Source: DAOUAE01 sp034433795 (lineage in GTDB: Bacteria > Chloroflexota > UBA6077 > FW602-bin22 > DAOUAE01). From it: a stretch of DNA of 64,000 bases. Positions 40,460 through 48,099 of the stretch are shown in pieces (positions within the stretch are counted from its first letter, which is position 1; the number at the start of each line of letters is the position of its first letter). The stretch covers positions 1-64,000 of the forward strand of contig DAOUAE010000025.1 in assembly GCA_034433795.1 (NCBI GenBank). The letters are read 5' to 3'. Below the pieces are notes generated by a model. It did no database searches and was not told where the DNA came from. It saw only the letters and a program-made list of their open reading frames with translations. The position numbers and the translations under genes are program-made.

Positions 40460-41488
40460 ATGCTGCGCGGGTCTCGCCTGGTCCTCGCTCTTCTGTGGAG
40501 CGCAAGGTTGAGGGTGGCATTCGCTCTCGGCGTTCTGGGGCTTCTGGCCACCGGTCTGGCCCTCAGCCGGGGCGTCGTGCCTCTTCCGCCGGCGGTGACC
40601 CGAGAACAGTCCACCGGACCGTCCCCGGTTCGCCAGCCGCCGGCGCCGGCAGCCGTCCTGCCTGCCCCCGCGGGCGCTCCCGCCGAGCGCCGGGAGACGG
40701 CCCCGCGGATCGAGAGGGGTTCAGCGGAGGAGAGAGGGTCCACCGGACCCTCTCTCCTCCCCCCGGCGCCCGCCGGGAGCGACCTGGCCCTGCCCCTCGA
40801 CCGCATGATCATCCGCACCGCCCAGCTCGTCCTGACCGTCTCCGATGTGGAGAGCGCCGTCCAGGCGGTGCGGGCGCTGGTCACCGCCACGCCCGGCGCC
40901 AGAATCCTCGCCGCCCAGACCCGGTATGAAAACGACCAGCAGGTGGCCACCCTCACACTCCAGGTGCCGGCCGCCGCGTTTGAGACGGTCATGAGCGCCC
41001 TGCGCCGACTGGCCCGGCGGGTCGAGAGCGAGGCCACAAGTAGCCAGGATGTGACCGAGGAGTATATCGACCTCACCGCCCACCTGCGCACGCTGCGGGC
41101 GACCGAGGCCCGGCTGCTCGCCCTCCTGGAGCGGGCCCAGCGGCTGGAGGACATCCTGGTGCTGGAGCGCGAGCTGGCCCAGGTCCGCAGCCAGATCGAG
41201 CGGCTGGAGGGCCGCCAGCGGTATCTTGCGCAGCGGAGCGATCTGGCCACCATCACCGTGACGCTCCAGCCGGAGGGTCTGGCCGCCCGGCCGCAGCCCC
41301 CGCGTCCGGTCTGGGACCCGCTCCAGACCGCTGAACGGGCCTTCCAGGCCTCGCTGCGTCTGCTCCTGAGGCTGGCCGATCTCGTCATCACCGTCCTGGC
41401 CTTCAGCTGGTGGCTGGCGCTCCTGGCCCTGCTCCTCGCCGCCCTCTGGCGGCGGCGCCGGTCGGCCGGGCTGGGGGCCTCGTCGTAG
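40460..41488 (+). CDS. DUF4349 domain protein
   Basis: A 342-residue membrane protein. An N-terminal helix (about 14-36) is followed by a Pro-rich stretch, then the DUF4349 domain (about residues 115-280) with MIIRTAQLVLTVSDVESAV, LTLQVPAAAFETVMSALRRLA, SSQDVTEEYIDL and a coiled coil LLERAQRLEDILVLERELAQVRSQIERLEG (too long to be loop). A C-terminal helix with a basic end follows. The domain is usually anchored at the outer face; its function is unknown. AAGGAGG precedes ATG 40460. It is divergent from the repeat protein. Confidence 0.88.
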   Translation: MLRGSRLVLALLWSARLRVAFALGVLGLLATGLALSRGVVPLPPAVTREQSTGPSPVRQPPAPAAVLPAPAGAPAERRETAPRIERGSAEERGSTGPSLLPPAPAGSDLALPLDRMIIRTAQLVLTVSDVESAVQAVRALVTATPGARILAAQTRYENDQQVATLTLQVPAAAFETVMSALRRLARRVESEATSSQDVTEEYIDLTAHLRTLRATEARLLALLERAQRLEDILVLERELAQVRSQIERLEGRQRYLAQRSDLATITVTLQPEGLAARPQPPRPVWDPLQTAERAFQASLRLLLRLADLVITVLAFSWWLALLALLLAALWRRRRSAGLGASS

Positions 41489-41494
41489 CCGGTC

Positions 41495-42118
41495 TCAGGC
41501 CCGGATGAGCTGCAGCCACCGCTCGGCGCCGATCGTCGTGCTGGGCCCGTGGCCGGGGTAGACCGTGACGTCCGGCGGGAGAGCCCGCAGCCGGACCAGA
41601 CTGCGGCGCATCGCCTCGTCGCTGGCGCCCGGTAGATCGGTCCGGCCGTGCCCGCCGGGGAAGAGGGTGTCGCCGCTGAACAGGATCTTCGCCGCCGCCA
41701 GATAGAGGCAGATGCTCCCCGGCGTGTGACCGGGCGTGTGCAGCACCTGCAGCACCAGCGGTCCCAGGGTGAGCGTCATGCCGTCCTCCAGCAGGAGGTC
41801 GGGCTCGGTCGGCAGGATGGTGATATCGAGTTGGAAAAGAAGGCTGCCCGGGCGGCGGAGCATGTCGGCGTCCAGGCGGTGGACGGCGATGGGGGCGCCG
41901 GTCGCCTCCTGGAGGAGGGCGTTGTCGGCGATGTGGTCCCAGTGGCCGTGGGTGTTGACGAGCCGGACGATGCGCAGGCCGTGGTCCCGGGCGATGCGGA
42001 CAAAATCGCGGGTCGTGCCCTGGGGGGCGTCGATGACGAGCGCGGTCCCGGTCGTCTCGTCGCCCAGGAGATAGCCGTTGGTCTGGATCGGGCCCCCGGT
42101 CACGGTCTCCAGAATCAT
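41495..42118 (-). CDS. MBL-fold metallo-hydrolase, glyoxalase II-like
   Basis: A 207-residue cytoplasmic enzyme with the metal-binding motif NTHGHWDHIAD, later His in LHTPGHTPGS, Asp in LFSGDTLFPGGHGRTD and His in VYPGHGPSTT, all metal ligands of the beta-lactamase-fold hydrolase family. It is shorter than true glyoxalase II, so persulfide dioxygenase or quorum-quenching activity remains possible. GGGAGAG precedes ATG 42118. It lies 32 bases after the flavin reductase gene. Confidence 0.9.
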   Translation of the reverse strand: MILETVTGGPIQTNGYLLGDETTGTALVIDAPQGTTRDFVRIARDHGLRIVRLVNTHGHWDHIADNALLQEATGAPIAVHRLDADMLRRPGSLLFQLDITILPTEPDLLLEDGMTLTLGPLVLQVLHTPGHTPGSICLYLAAAKILFSGDTLFPGGHGRTDLPGASDEAMRRSLVRLRALPPDVTVYPGHGPSTTIGAERWLQLIRA

Positions 42119-42150
42119 CGTCTCTCCCTTCGGGGTCTCGGGCTCATCGC

Positions 42151-42636
42151 TCAGCACTCCAGCTGGCAGTACTGCCGGCGGTAGTAGAGGAGAGGCGGCG
42201 ACTGGTCGGCCGGGCTGGCCGCCGCCACCTCGCCGAGAAAGATCGTGTGGTCGCCCCCCGGATACCGGGCCACCACCCGGCACTCCAGAAAGGCCAGGCC
42301 CTCCGCCAGCAGCGGCAGTCCCAGCCGTCCCGGGCGGTAGGGCAGACCGCGGAACGGCGGTTCGTCCGGGCGCGAGGGCTGGGCGAACCGCTGGGCCAGG
42401 GCCACCTGGTCGGCGCGCAGGATGTTCACCGCGTAGAGGCCGGCGGCCTCGACCAGGCGGTGGGTGCGGCTGCGCTGGTCGAGGCAAACCAGAACGAGCG
42501 GCGGGGTCAGCGAGACGGCGCAGAAGGCGTTGACCGTCATGCCGTGGACCTCGGCGCCGGCGCGGGTGGTGACGATGGTCACCCCGGTGGCGAAGAGGCT
42601 CAGCACGTCGCGGAAGGTCTGCGGATCGACGCCCAC
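42151..42636 (-). CDS. flavin reductase family protein
   Basis: A 161-residue split-barrel FMN-binding protein. VTIVTTRAGAEVHGMTVNAFCAVSLTPPLVLVC is the conserved FMN loop region (residues 19-51) and GDHTIFLGEV near the end is typical. Such enzymes supply reduced flavin to monooxygenases. It starts the minus-strand pair with the MBL hydrolase and has its own promoter, divergent from the SDR gene. Confidence 0.92.
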   Translation of the reverse strand: MGVDPQTFRDVLSLFATGVTIVTTRAGAEVHGMTVNAFCAVSLTPPLVLVCLDQRSRTHRLVEAAGLYAVNILRADQVALAQRFAQPSRPDEPPFRGLPYRPGRLGLPLLAEGLAFLECRVVARYPGGDHTIFLGEVAAASPADQSPPLLYYRRQYCQLEC

Positions 42637-42658
42637 ATCCGGCTCCTTCTCCCGGCCT

Positions 42659-42687
42659 ATTCTACGGCGCCGATCCCGCCCTGTCCA
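42659..42687 (-). promoter_or_regulatory. promoter of the flavin reductase operon
   Basis: On the minus strand TGGACA (42687-42682), 17-base spacer, TAGAAT (42664-42659), 23 bases before the ATG at 42636. Confidence 0.7.
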
Positions 42688-42695
42688 GGCGCCCG

Positions 42696-42724
42696 TTTAC
42701 AGGGCCCGGCATTTGTGGTCTCAT
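42696..42724 (+). promoter_or_regulatory. possible promoter of the SDR gene
   Basis: TTTACA (42696-42701), 17-base spacer, TCTCAT (42719-42724), divergent from the flavin reductase promoter and 45 bases before ATG 42770. Confidence 0.4.
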
Positions 42725-42769
42725 GGAGCCGCCACGCACACCGACGCCACAGGCACGGGGAGGATGCTG

Positions 42770-43558
42770 ATGGGACGTCTCACGGGCAAACTGGTGCTGG
42801 TCACCGGGGCCGGCACGGGCATCGGCCAGGGGATCGCCCTGGAGGCCGGGCGCGAGGGAGCCGCCGTCGTCCTGCACTACGCCCACAGCCGGGCCGGGGC
42901 CGAGGAGGTCGTCGACGAGATCCGGCGTCTGGGCGGACGGGCCCTGGCCATTCAGGCCGACCTGCGCGCGGTCAGCGAGTGCCGCCGCCTGGTCGAGGAG
43001 GCCGTGCAGTTCCTGGGCGGGCTCGACATCCTGGTCAACAACGCCGGGGTCACGCTGACCGCCGATTTTTTGGCGACGACCGAGGAGATGTACGACGAGG
43101 TCTTCGCCATCAATATGCGCAGCTACTTCTTCTGCGCCCAGCAGGCGGTGCCCCATATCGCCCGCCGGGGCGGGGGAGCCATCCTGAACATCACCTCGGT
43201 CCACGCCTTCGCCGGCCTGCCCGGCCACGCCGCCTACGCGGCCACCAAAGGGGCCATTGTCAGCTTCACCCGCGAACTGGCCATCGAACTCATCCCCCAG
43301 CGCATCCGGGTGAATGCCATCGGGCCGGGCGTCATCGAGGTGCCGCGCTACTACCGGACCATGCCCACCTACACCCGCGAGATCGGCGAACGCTGGGTGC
43401 CCTGGGGACGGGTCGGCCAGCCGCAGGATGTGGCCCGGGCGGCGGTCTTTCTCGTCTCCGACGAGGCCGAGTTCATCACCGGTCAGGTTCTCTACGTGGA
43501 CGGCGGCACCACCGCCCGCATGGCCCTGCCGGTGCCGGGCCCGGCCCTGCCCGAGTAG
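42770..43558 (+). CDS. short-chain dehydrogenase/reductase
   Basis: A 262-residue classical SDR with TGAGTGIGQG (NAD(P) binding), NNAG, Ser in NITSVHA, and YAATK of the catalytic tetrad (Tyr/Lys), plus a PGxxxxP-type loop RVNAIGPGVIEVPRYY and VDGGTT at the C-terminus. The ATG at 42770 is preferred over 42764 because GGGGAGG ends 6 bases before it. It resembles 3-oxoacyl-ACP reductase/glucose dehydrogenase relatives; the substrate is not predictable. Confidence 0.92.
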   Translation: MGRLTGKLVLVTGAGTGIGQGIALEAGREGAAVVLHYAHSRAGAEEVVDEIRRLGGRALAIQADLRAVSECRRLVEEAVQFLGGLDILVNNAGVTLTADFLATTEEMYDEVFAINMRSYFFCAQQAVPHIARRGGGAILNITSVHAFAGLPGHAAYAATKGAIVSFTRELAIELIPQRIRVNAIGPGVIEVPRYYRTMPTYTREIGERWVPWGRVGQPQDVARAAVFLVSDEAEFITGQVLYVDGGTTARMALPVPGPALPE

Positions 43559-43585
43559 CCCAGCCGCGGCCGGAACGCCCCGGGC

Positions 43586-43999
43586 TCAGCCGGCCATCGG
43601 GGCGGCGGCCGGCTCGGCCAGACCGAGCTGCCGGCGGAGCGTCGCCAGCCCGACCGGGCCGCGGTTGACCGCCCGCACCGCGCCGCCGACCACCACCACG
43701 GTCGTCGGCACCGTCAGGACCCCGTAGCGGGCGGCCAGATCCGGGTGGCGGCTGGCGTCGATGGCCTCGACGACCACCGCCCCGTCCACGGCGCGCCGGA
43801 GGGCCTCCAGGACCGGCGCCTGGACCCGCCGGCACTGGTGGCAGTCGGGGGTGAAGAAGTAGAGGACGGTCGGGCGGTCGCGCCCGGCCACCAGCCGTCC
43901 CAGGCGCCGCCGCTGCCAGCGGTCGAAGAAGCGCGCCCCCAACCAGAGGGCGGTGAGCAGGGCCAGAAACCCCAGCACCAGAAGCAGTCGCTCGCTCAT
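43586..43999 (-). CDS. membrane-anchored thioredoxin-like protein
   Basis: A 137-residue protein with an N-terminal helix (residues 4-22), then a thioredoxin fold with FFTPDCHQCRRVQAP: the active CHQC is near residues 53-56. A cis-Pro loop VLTVPTTVVV follows. It trails the DUF4395 gene by 10 bases. This pair is frequently found together and may act in extracytoplasmic thiol redox. A third partner common in such pairs is a rhodanese, but none is adjacent. Confidence 0.88.
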   Translation of the reverse strand: MSERLLLVLGFLALLTALWLGARFFDRWQRRRLGRLVAGRDRPTVLYFFTPDCHQCRRVQAPVLEALRRAVDGAVVVEAIDASRHPDLAARYGVLTVPTTVVVVGGAVRAVNRGPVGLATLRRQLGLAEPAAAPMAG

Positions 44000-44009
44000 C
44001 GCCGCTCCG

Positions 44010-44435
44010 TCAGCCGCCGACCAGCCGGCGCAGCCCCAGCCGGCCGATCTGATAGTAGAGGAAGCAGCCGGCGCAGAAGTTGAAGAGCAGGTTCACCGCC
44101 GCCAGCACCACCACCAGCCAGGCCAGCGCCCAGCCCAGCGCGGTGACGCCGCTGACCAGCAGCCCGAACCCCACCGCCAGCACCAGCCCGCCCAGCCCCT
44201 GGGCGAACTGGTGCGGTCGGGGGTCATCGGGCACCGGGTCCGGCCGGACCAGCCCGGCCGGTCGCAGGACGCGGGCGTAGAACTGCTTAAAGAGCGCCGC
44301 CCCCGGAAAAATCGTCCCGATGAGCAGCACGGCCGCCACCAGTCCCACCAGCCACGGCCAGGCCAGAAGATAGGCCAGGACGACCAGCGCGATGATGCCG
44401 ACCTGGTTGACTTTGAGCGCGCTGCGGTCCACCAT
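44010..44435 (-). CDS. DUF4395 family membrane protein
   Basis: A 141-residue protein with about four transmembrane helices and the DUF4395 markers KVNQVGIIALVVLAYL at the start, VRPDPVPDDPRPHQFAQGLGG in the middle and FNFCAGCFLYYQIG at the end, where CAGC could be a redox pair. It is first in an operon with the thioredoxin-like gene. DUF4395 proteins are linked to sulfur or thiol handling without proven function. Confidence 0.9.
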   Translation of the reverse strand: MVDRSALKVNQVGIIALVVLAYLLAWPWLVGLVAAVLLIGTIFPGAALFKQFYARVLRPAGLVRPDPVPDDPRPHQFAQGLGGLVLAVGFGLLVSGVTALGWALAWLVVVLAAVNLLFNFCAGCFLYYQIGRLGLRRLVGG

Positions 44436-44482
44436 GGTCCGACCCGCCCCCTAAATATTGAGTAAAGCAATCAGCATTCTGG

Positions 44483-44511
44483 GGTATACCACGCCCGGCT
44501 CCGGCTGTCAA
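44483..44511 (-). promoter_or_regulatory. promoter of the DUF4395/thioredoxin operon
   Basis: On the minus strand a perfect TTGACA (44511-44506), 17-base spacer, TATACC (44488-44483), about 48 bases before the ATG at 44435. The stretch up to 44648 beyond it holds nothing else recognisable. Confidence 0.75.
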
Positions 44512-44648
44512 GCCGGGCGCGCTCCGCTCGCGCCGGTCCTCATCCTGGGGGGACCGGTTCGGGGGCGGGGCCGGAACGCGAGAGCCCGGCCGGGGCGAGG
44601 GAGGCCGGCCGGCGGCGGGGATCCGCCGTCGTGGAGGAGAGCGGGCCT

Positions 44649-44801
44649 TCAGGCCGCCGGACCGTCCTCCGCCGACGGCGCCGGCCGCGACTGAAGTTCG
44701 CGCCGCAGGGCCCGGACCTCCTGGGCCAGATAGAGAAGGTAGCCGCAGAGGCCAAGCCAGACGAGCGTGTAGGCCGCGAACAGGTACCAGAAGTTCTGCA
44801 T
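44649..44801 (-). CDS. ccmD: CcmD-like heme exporter small subunit
   Basis: A 50-residue protein: MQNFWYLFAAYTLVWLG starts one transmembrane helix, followed by a basic, helical tail EVRALRRELQSR. Size, single helix, charged C-terminus and position as last gene after ccmC all fit CcmD, which helps release holo-CcmE from the CcmABC complex. The ATG at 44801 is 9 bases after the ccmC stop. Confidence 0.82.
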   Translation of the reverse strand: MQNFWYLFAAYTLVWLGLCGYLLYLAQEVRALRRELQSRPAPSAEDGPAA

Positions 44802-44810
44802 CGTTGCCCC

Positions 44811-45545
44811 TCACTGGCCTGCGGGCGGCGAGCGCCGTGCCCGCAGGTCCTCACGCAGTGTCTCGATCCCGAGTTTGAGCCCCAGCAAGCTCAGGTAGAG
44901 ACAGGTCATCGCCACCAGCGACATCAGCAGCACCCACAGCATCTCCGGCGGCAGGGCCGGCCCCTCGCTGCGCAGGACCACCGGCTCCGGGTGGAGAGTC
45001 CGCCACCAGATCACCGACATGTGAATGATCGGGATGTCGAGGAAGCCGACGATCCCCAGGACGGCGCTGTAGCGGGCGGCCCGGTCGGGGTCGCCGACGT
45101 AGGCCCGCAGCATCAGGTAGGCCACGTAGATGAACCAGAGGACCAGGGTCGAGGTCAGACGGGCGTCCCAGGTCCACCAGGTGCCCCAGACGGCCTTGCC
45201 CCAGAGCGAGCCGCTGACGATGACCAGCGTCGTCAGAACGACGCCGACCTCGGCCGAGGACCGGGCCAGGACGTCCCAGCGACGGCGCCGCCGCAGAAGG
45301 TAAAGCAGACTGCCGACGAAGACCACGCCGAAGGCCAGGTAGGCCGTCCAGGCCAGCGGCACGTGGATGTAGAACACCCGCTGGACCACCCCCTGGGTCC
45401 GTTCGGTGGGCGCCAGAACGAAGATGCCGTACAGAGCCAAGGTCATCGTCACCGCGCCGGCGGCCCCGGCCAGGGTCGTGAAGAGGGCCAGCCCGCCTCC
45501 GGGCGCGCGGGCCGACGCGGTGGGCCGGGAGAGCGTCTGTGCCAT
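44811..45545 (-). CDS. ccmC: heme exporter protein C (cytochrome c maturation)
   Basis: A 244-residue membrane protein with six helices, the tryptophan-rich heme-handling motif WGTWWTWDARLTS, and flanking His in FYIHVPLAW and IIHMSVIWW as probable heme ligands. CcmC presents heme to CcmE. The start is 3 bases beyond the ccmB stop. The C-terminal tail ends in RARRSPPAGQ. Confidence 0.95.
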   Translation of the reverse strand: MAQTLSRPTASARAPGGGLALFTTLAGAAGAVTMTLALYGIFVLAPTERTQGVVQRVFYIHVPLAWTAYLAFGVVFVGSLLYLLRRRRRWDVLARSSAEVGVVLTTLVIVSGSLWGKAVWGTWWTWDARLTSTLVLWFIYVAYLMLRAYVGDPDRAARYSAVLGIVGFLDIPIIHMSVIWWRTLHPEPVVLRSEGPALPPEMLWVLLMSLVAMTCLYLSLLGLKLGIETLREDLRARRSPPAGQ

Positions 45546-45548
45546 CGC

Positions 45549-46268
45549 TCAATCCTCCAGAACGTGCTCGAACAGCAGGGCCGAGAGCCCCAGGAACAGC
45601 CCGTCGAAGGCCAGGAGCAGCCCCAGCCACGGGTGATCGCCGGCCGCTCCCCCCAGATCGGCCGCCGTCGCCTGGACGCTGGCGATCACCACCGGCACGC
45701 TGACCGGAAGCAGCAGGACCGGCAACAGCACCTCGCGGGCCCGGGTGTTGGCCGCCATGGCCGCAAAGAGGGTCCCCACGGAGGCGAAGCCCAGCGTCCC
45801 CAGAAAGACCGTGGCCAGAAGCCCGGGGGTCAGGAGCGGCAGGTCGAAGAAGAGCCCCGCCAGCCCCAGTGTCAGGACATCGGCCACCAGGAGAAAGACC
45901 AGCGTCGCCAGCAGCCTGGCCAGGTAGAGCAGGCTCCGGTCGACCGGCGTGGTCAGGAGATACTCCAGCGTGCCCTGGTCTTTCTCGCTGGCGTAGGTCC
46001 GCCCCAGGGCCAGGAGGGTGGCGAAGGTGACCGTCACCCAGAGCATGCCGGGGGCCACCGCCCGCCGGTTCTCGACCCGCAGATCGAAGGCGAAGACGAA
46101 GATGAGCAGCGCCAGGGCGGCGAAGACCGCCGTCGTGAGCACGATCTCCCGCGTCCGCCGCTCGGTCTGGAGGTCCTTCCAGATCAGCGCCCCGAGCTGG
46201 ACCAGCGGCCGGGGACGACGAACCGTCGGCGGTGAGGAGACCGGCGTCTGGACCGGGGTCGGCGGCAT
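45549..46268 (-). CDS. ccmB: heme exporter protein B
   Basis: A 239-residue protein with six hydrophobic helices and an N-terminal LGALIWKDLQTERRTREIV, the conserved start of CcmB. The cytoplasmic motif ASEKDQGTLEYLLTTPVDRS matches the ATPase-coupling loop. It forms the CcmA2B(C) ABC complex. It begins 10 bases after ccmA. Confidence 0.93.
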   Translation of the reverse strand: MPPTPVQTPVSSPPTVRRPRPLVQLGALIWKDLQTERRTREIVLTTAVFAALALLIFVFAFDLRVENRRAVAPGMLWVTVTFATLLALGRTYASEKDQGTLEYLLTTPVDRSLLYLARLLATLVFLLVADVLTLGLAGLFFDLPLLTPGLLATVFLGTLGFASVGTLFAAMAANTRAREVLLPVLLLPVSVPVVIASVQATAADLGGAAGDHPWLGLLLAFDGLFLGLSALLFEHVLED

Positions 46269-46278
46269 CGTCCCTCCT

Positions 46279-46962
46279 TCAGGCGGCGCACCAGGCCCGC
46301 ACGGCCGCCGGGTCGAGGGCGGCGGCCGGGGCGTCGGCCACCACCTGCCCGCGGACCAGCACCACCGCCCGGCTGGCCAGGGCCAGGCCCCGCTCCAGGT
46401 GGTGGGTGGTCAGCAGGACCGTCCGCCCGCCGGCCAGCAGGTCCTCCAGGAGGTCCAGTCCCTGGGCGTCGAGCCCGGCGTCGGGCTCGTCCAGCAGGAG
46501 GAGCGGCGGGTCGGCCAGAAAGGCCCGGGCCAGGGCCAGTCGCTGCTGCATCCCCCGCGAGAAGGTCCGCACCCGGTCGGCCCGTCGCTCCCACAGCCCG
46601 ACCCGCGCCAGCCAGACGGCGCAGCGGTCGGCCAGGTCGGGCACGCCGGCCAGCTGGCCGGCCAGCCAGAGGTTCTCCCAGGCGGTGAGATCGGGGAGGA
46701 GGCCGGGCTGGTGGCCGAGGTAGCCGATAAGCCCCCGCACCCGGTCGGCCGCGCCGGGCAGGGGCAGGTCGGCCACCCGGAGGTCGCCGGCGGTCGGCCG
46801 CAGCAGCGTGGCCAGCAGACGCAGCAGCGTCGTCTTGCCCGCGCCATTCGGTCCCAGGAGCGCCACCCGCTCGCCCCAGGCCACGGTCAGATCGACGCCC
46901 CGGAGCGCCCAGATCGCGCCGAAGGCCCGCCCGACTCCCCGGGCCCTGATCGCCACGCTCAC
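46279..46962 (-). CDS. ccmA: heme exporter ATP-binding protein A
   Basis: A 227-residue ABC ATPase: Walker A GPNGAGKTTLL, signature FSRGMQQRLALARA, Walker B LLLLDEPDAGLD, H-loop LTTHHLERG. The signature FSRGMQQR is characteristic of CcmA. Its GTG start overlaps the preceding gene's stop (GTGA). Its hydrolysis powers heme release from CcmE. Confidence 0.93.
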   Translation of the reverse strand: MSVAIRARGVGRAFGAIWALRGVDLTVAWGERVALLGPNGAGKTTLLRLLATLLRPTAGDLRVADLPLPGAADRVRGLIGYLGHQPGLLPDLTAWENLWLAGQLAGVPDLADRCAVWLARVGLWERRADRVRTFSRGMQQRLALARAFLADPPLLLLDEPDAGLDAQGLDLLEDLLAGGRTVLLTTHHLERGLALASRAVVLVRGQVVADAPAAALDPAAVRAWCAA

Positions 46963-48098
46963 GGCTCACCTCCGGCGGTCAGGGTGCGGAGCCGGGCCAG
47001 GAGCGCGCTCCGCTGGGCCCGGTAATCGGCCGGATCGAGCGCCCCGGCGGCGAACCGGTCGTCGAGGGCCGCCACCGCCTGGAGGAGCTGCTCCCGCTGG
47101 CCCAGACCCCGGGCGCGGGCCCGGAGGGCGTAGCCCACCGCCAGCGCAGCCCCCAGGAGGAGGGCCACCAGCCCGATCCCCCGCAGCAGGCCGTGGTCCA
47201 CCACCAGCGGCGTCAGCCCGCCGCCCAGTCCCGTCAGGGTGAGCGTCAGCCGGGTGCCGGCCGGCAGCCGCTCGGCCGCCAGGACCTGGTAGGTCCGCCC
47301 GGCGATGGTCGTCGATCCCCGGGCGACCAGACCGGGTGCCGCCACCTGCAGCCGGTCGTCGCCCACCAGGATCAGCACGTCGTCAGTCGGATAGGGGAGA
47401 GTGCGGCTGAGCGCCAGGCTGTCACCGACGTAGGGCACGGTGTAACTGAAAAAGAGTTCGTGGGCGCCGGGCGGGATCGCCCCGATCAGGGCGAAGCCAC
47501 GGTCGACCTGGCGGACCTCGACCCCCGGGATCGTCTCCTGGAAGGTCAGGCCGTCGGCCCCCGGCGGCAGACCGAAGCGCACCAGCTCGCGGGGCATCCC
47601 GCCGCCCGCGCCGGGCCGGCTGGCGTAGGCCCGGTCGCCGGTGTTGACCAGGACCAGCAGCTCCAGGATGTTGAGCAGGCCGGTCGAGCGGTCCACCGGC
47701 AGGATGACCAGGCTGGCCCGTCCCAGCCGGAGGACGCTCTGGTCGGTCGTCTGGTCGTAGACCGGCACCTCGATCGCCGGGCCGGCCGCGCTGGCCGGGA
47801 CCGGCTCGCCGACGAAAACGGCCCCCTGAAACTCGACCACCGGCAGGTAGACGATCCCCTCACCGGCCGGAAGCCCCGTGACCTGGAAGCGGCCGTCCGG
47901 GGCCAGCGGCACCGGGCGGGTCTCGCGCGGCTCCTCTCCCTGGAAGATGCGCAGACGGAGCTGTGCCCCCTCCAGCGGGCTTCCGCCGGGCGTGCGGTTG
48001 ACCACCCGCCCGCTCAGGGTCACCGTCTCGGCCGCCTGGGCGGTCGCCAGCGTCAGGACGGCGAGGAGCAGCCCCAGGCCCAGTCCCAGCAGTCGCAT
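46959..48098 (-). CDS. exported membrane protein in the ccm operon, carboxypeptidase-regulatory-like domain
   Basis: A 379-residue protein with a signal peptide ending TAQAAE. The first mature domain VTLSGRVVNRTPGGSPLEGAQL is a beta-sandwich like carboxypeptidase regulatory domains. A second beta domain (LVILPVDRSTG to LPAGTRLTLTL) follows, then one helix (about 312-330) and a cytoplasmic helical tail LDDRFAAGALDPADYRAQR resembling short-C (SHOCT)-type tails. It overlaps ccmA by 4 bases. It is not a standard ccm gene; a role in apocytochrome or heme handling is an inference from place. Confidence 0.7.
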   Translation of the reverse strand: MRLLGLGLGLLLAVLTLATAQAAETVTLSGRVVNRTPGGSPLEGAQLRLRIFQGEEPRETRPVPLAPDGRFQVTGLPAGEGIVYLPVVEFQGAVFVGEPVPASAAGPAIEVPVYDQTTDQSVLRLGRASLVILPVDRSTGLLNILELLVLVNTGDRAYASRPGAGGGMPRELVRFGLPPGADGLTFQETIPGVEVRQVDRGFALIGAIPPGAHELFFSYTVPYVGDSLALSRTLPYPTDDVLILVGDDRLQVAAPGLVARGSTTIAGRTYQVLAAERLPAGTRLTLTLTGLGGGLTPLVVDHGLLRGIGLVALLLGAALAVGYALRARARGLGQREQLLQAVAALDDRFAAGALDPADYRAQRSALLARLRTLTAGGEP

Positions 48099-48099
48099 C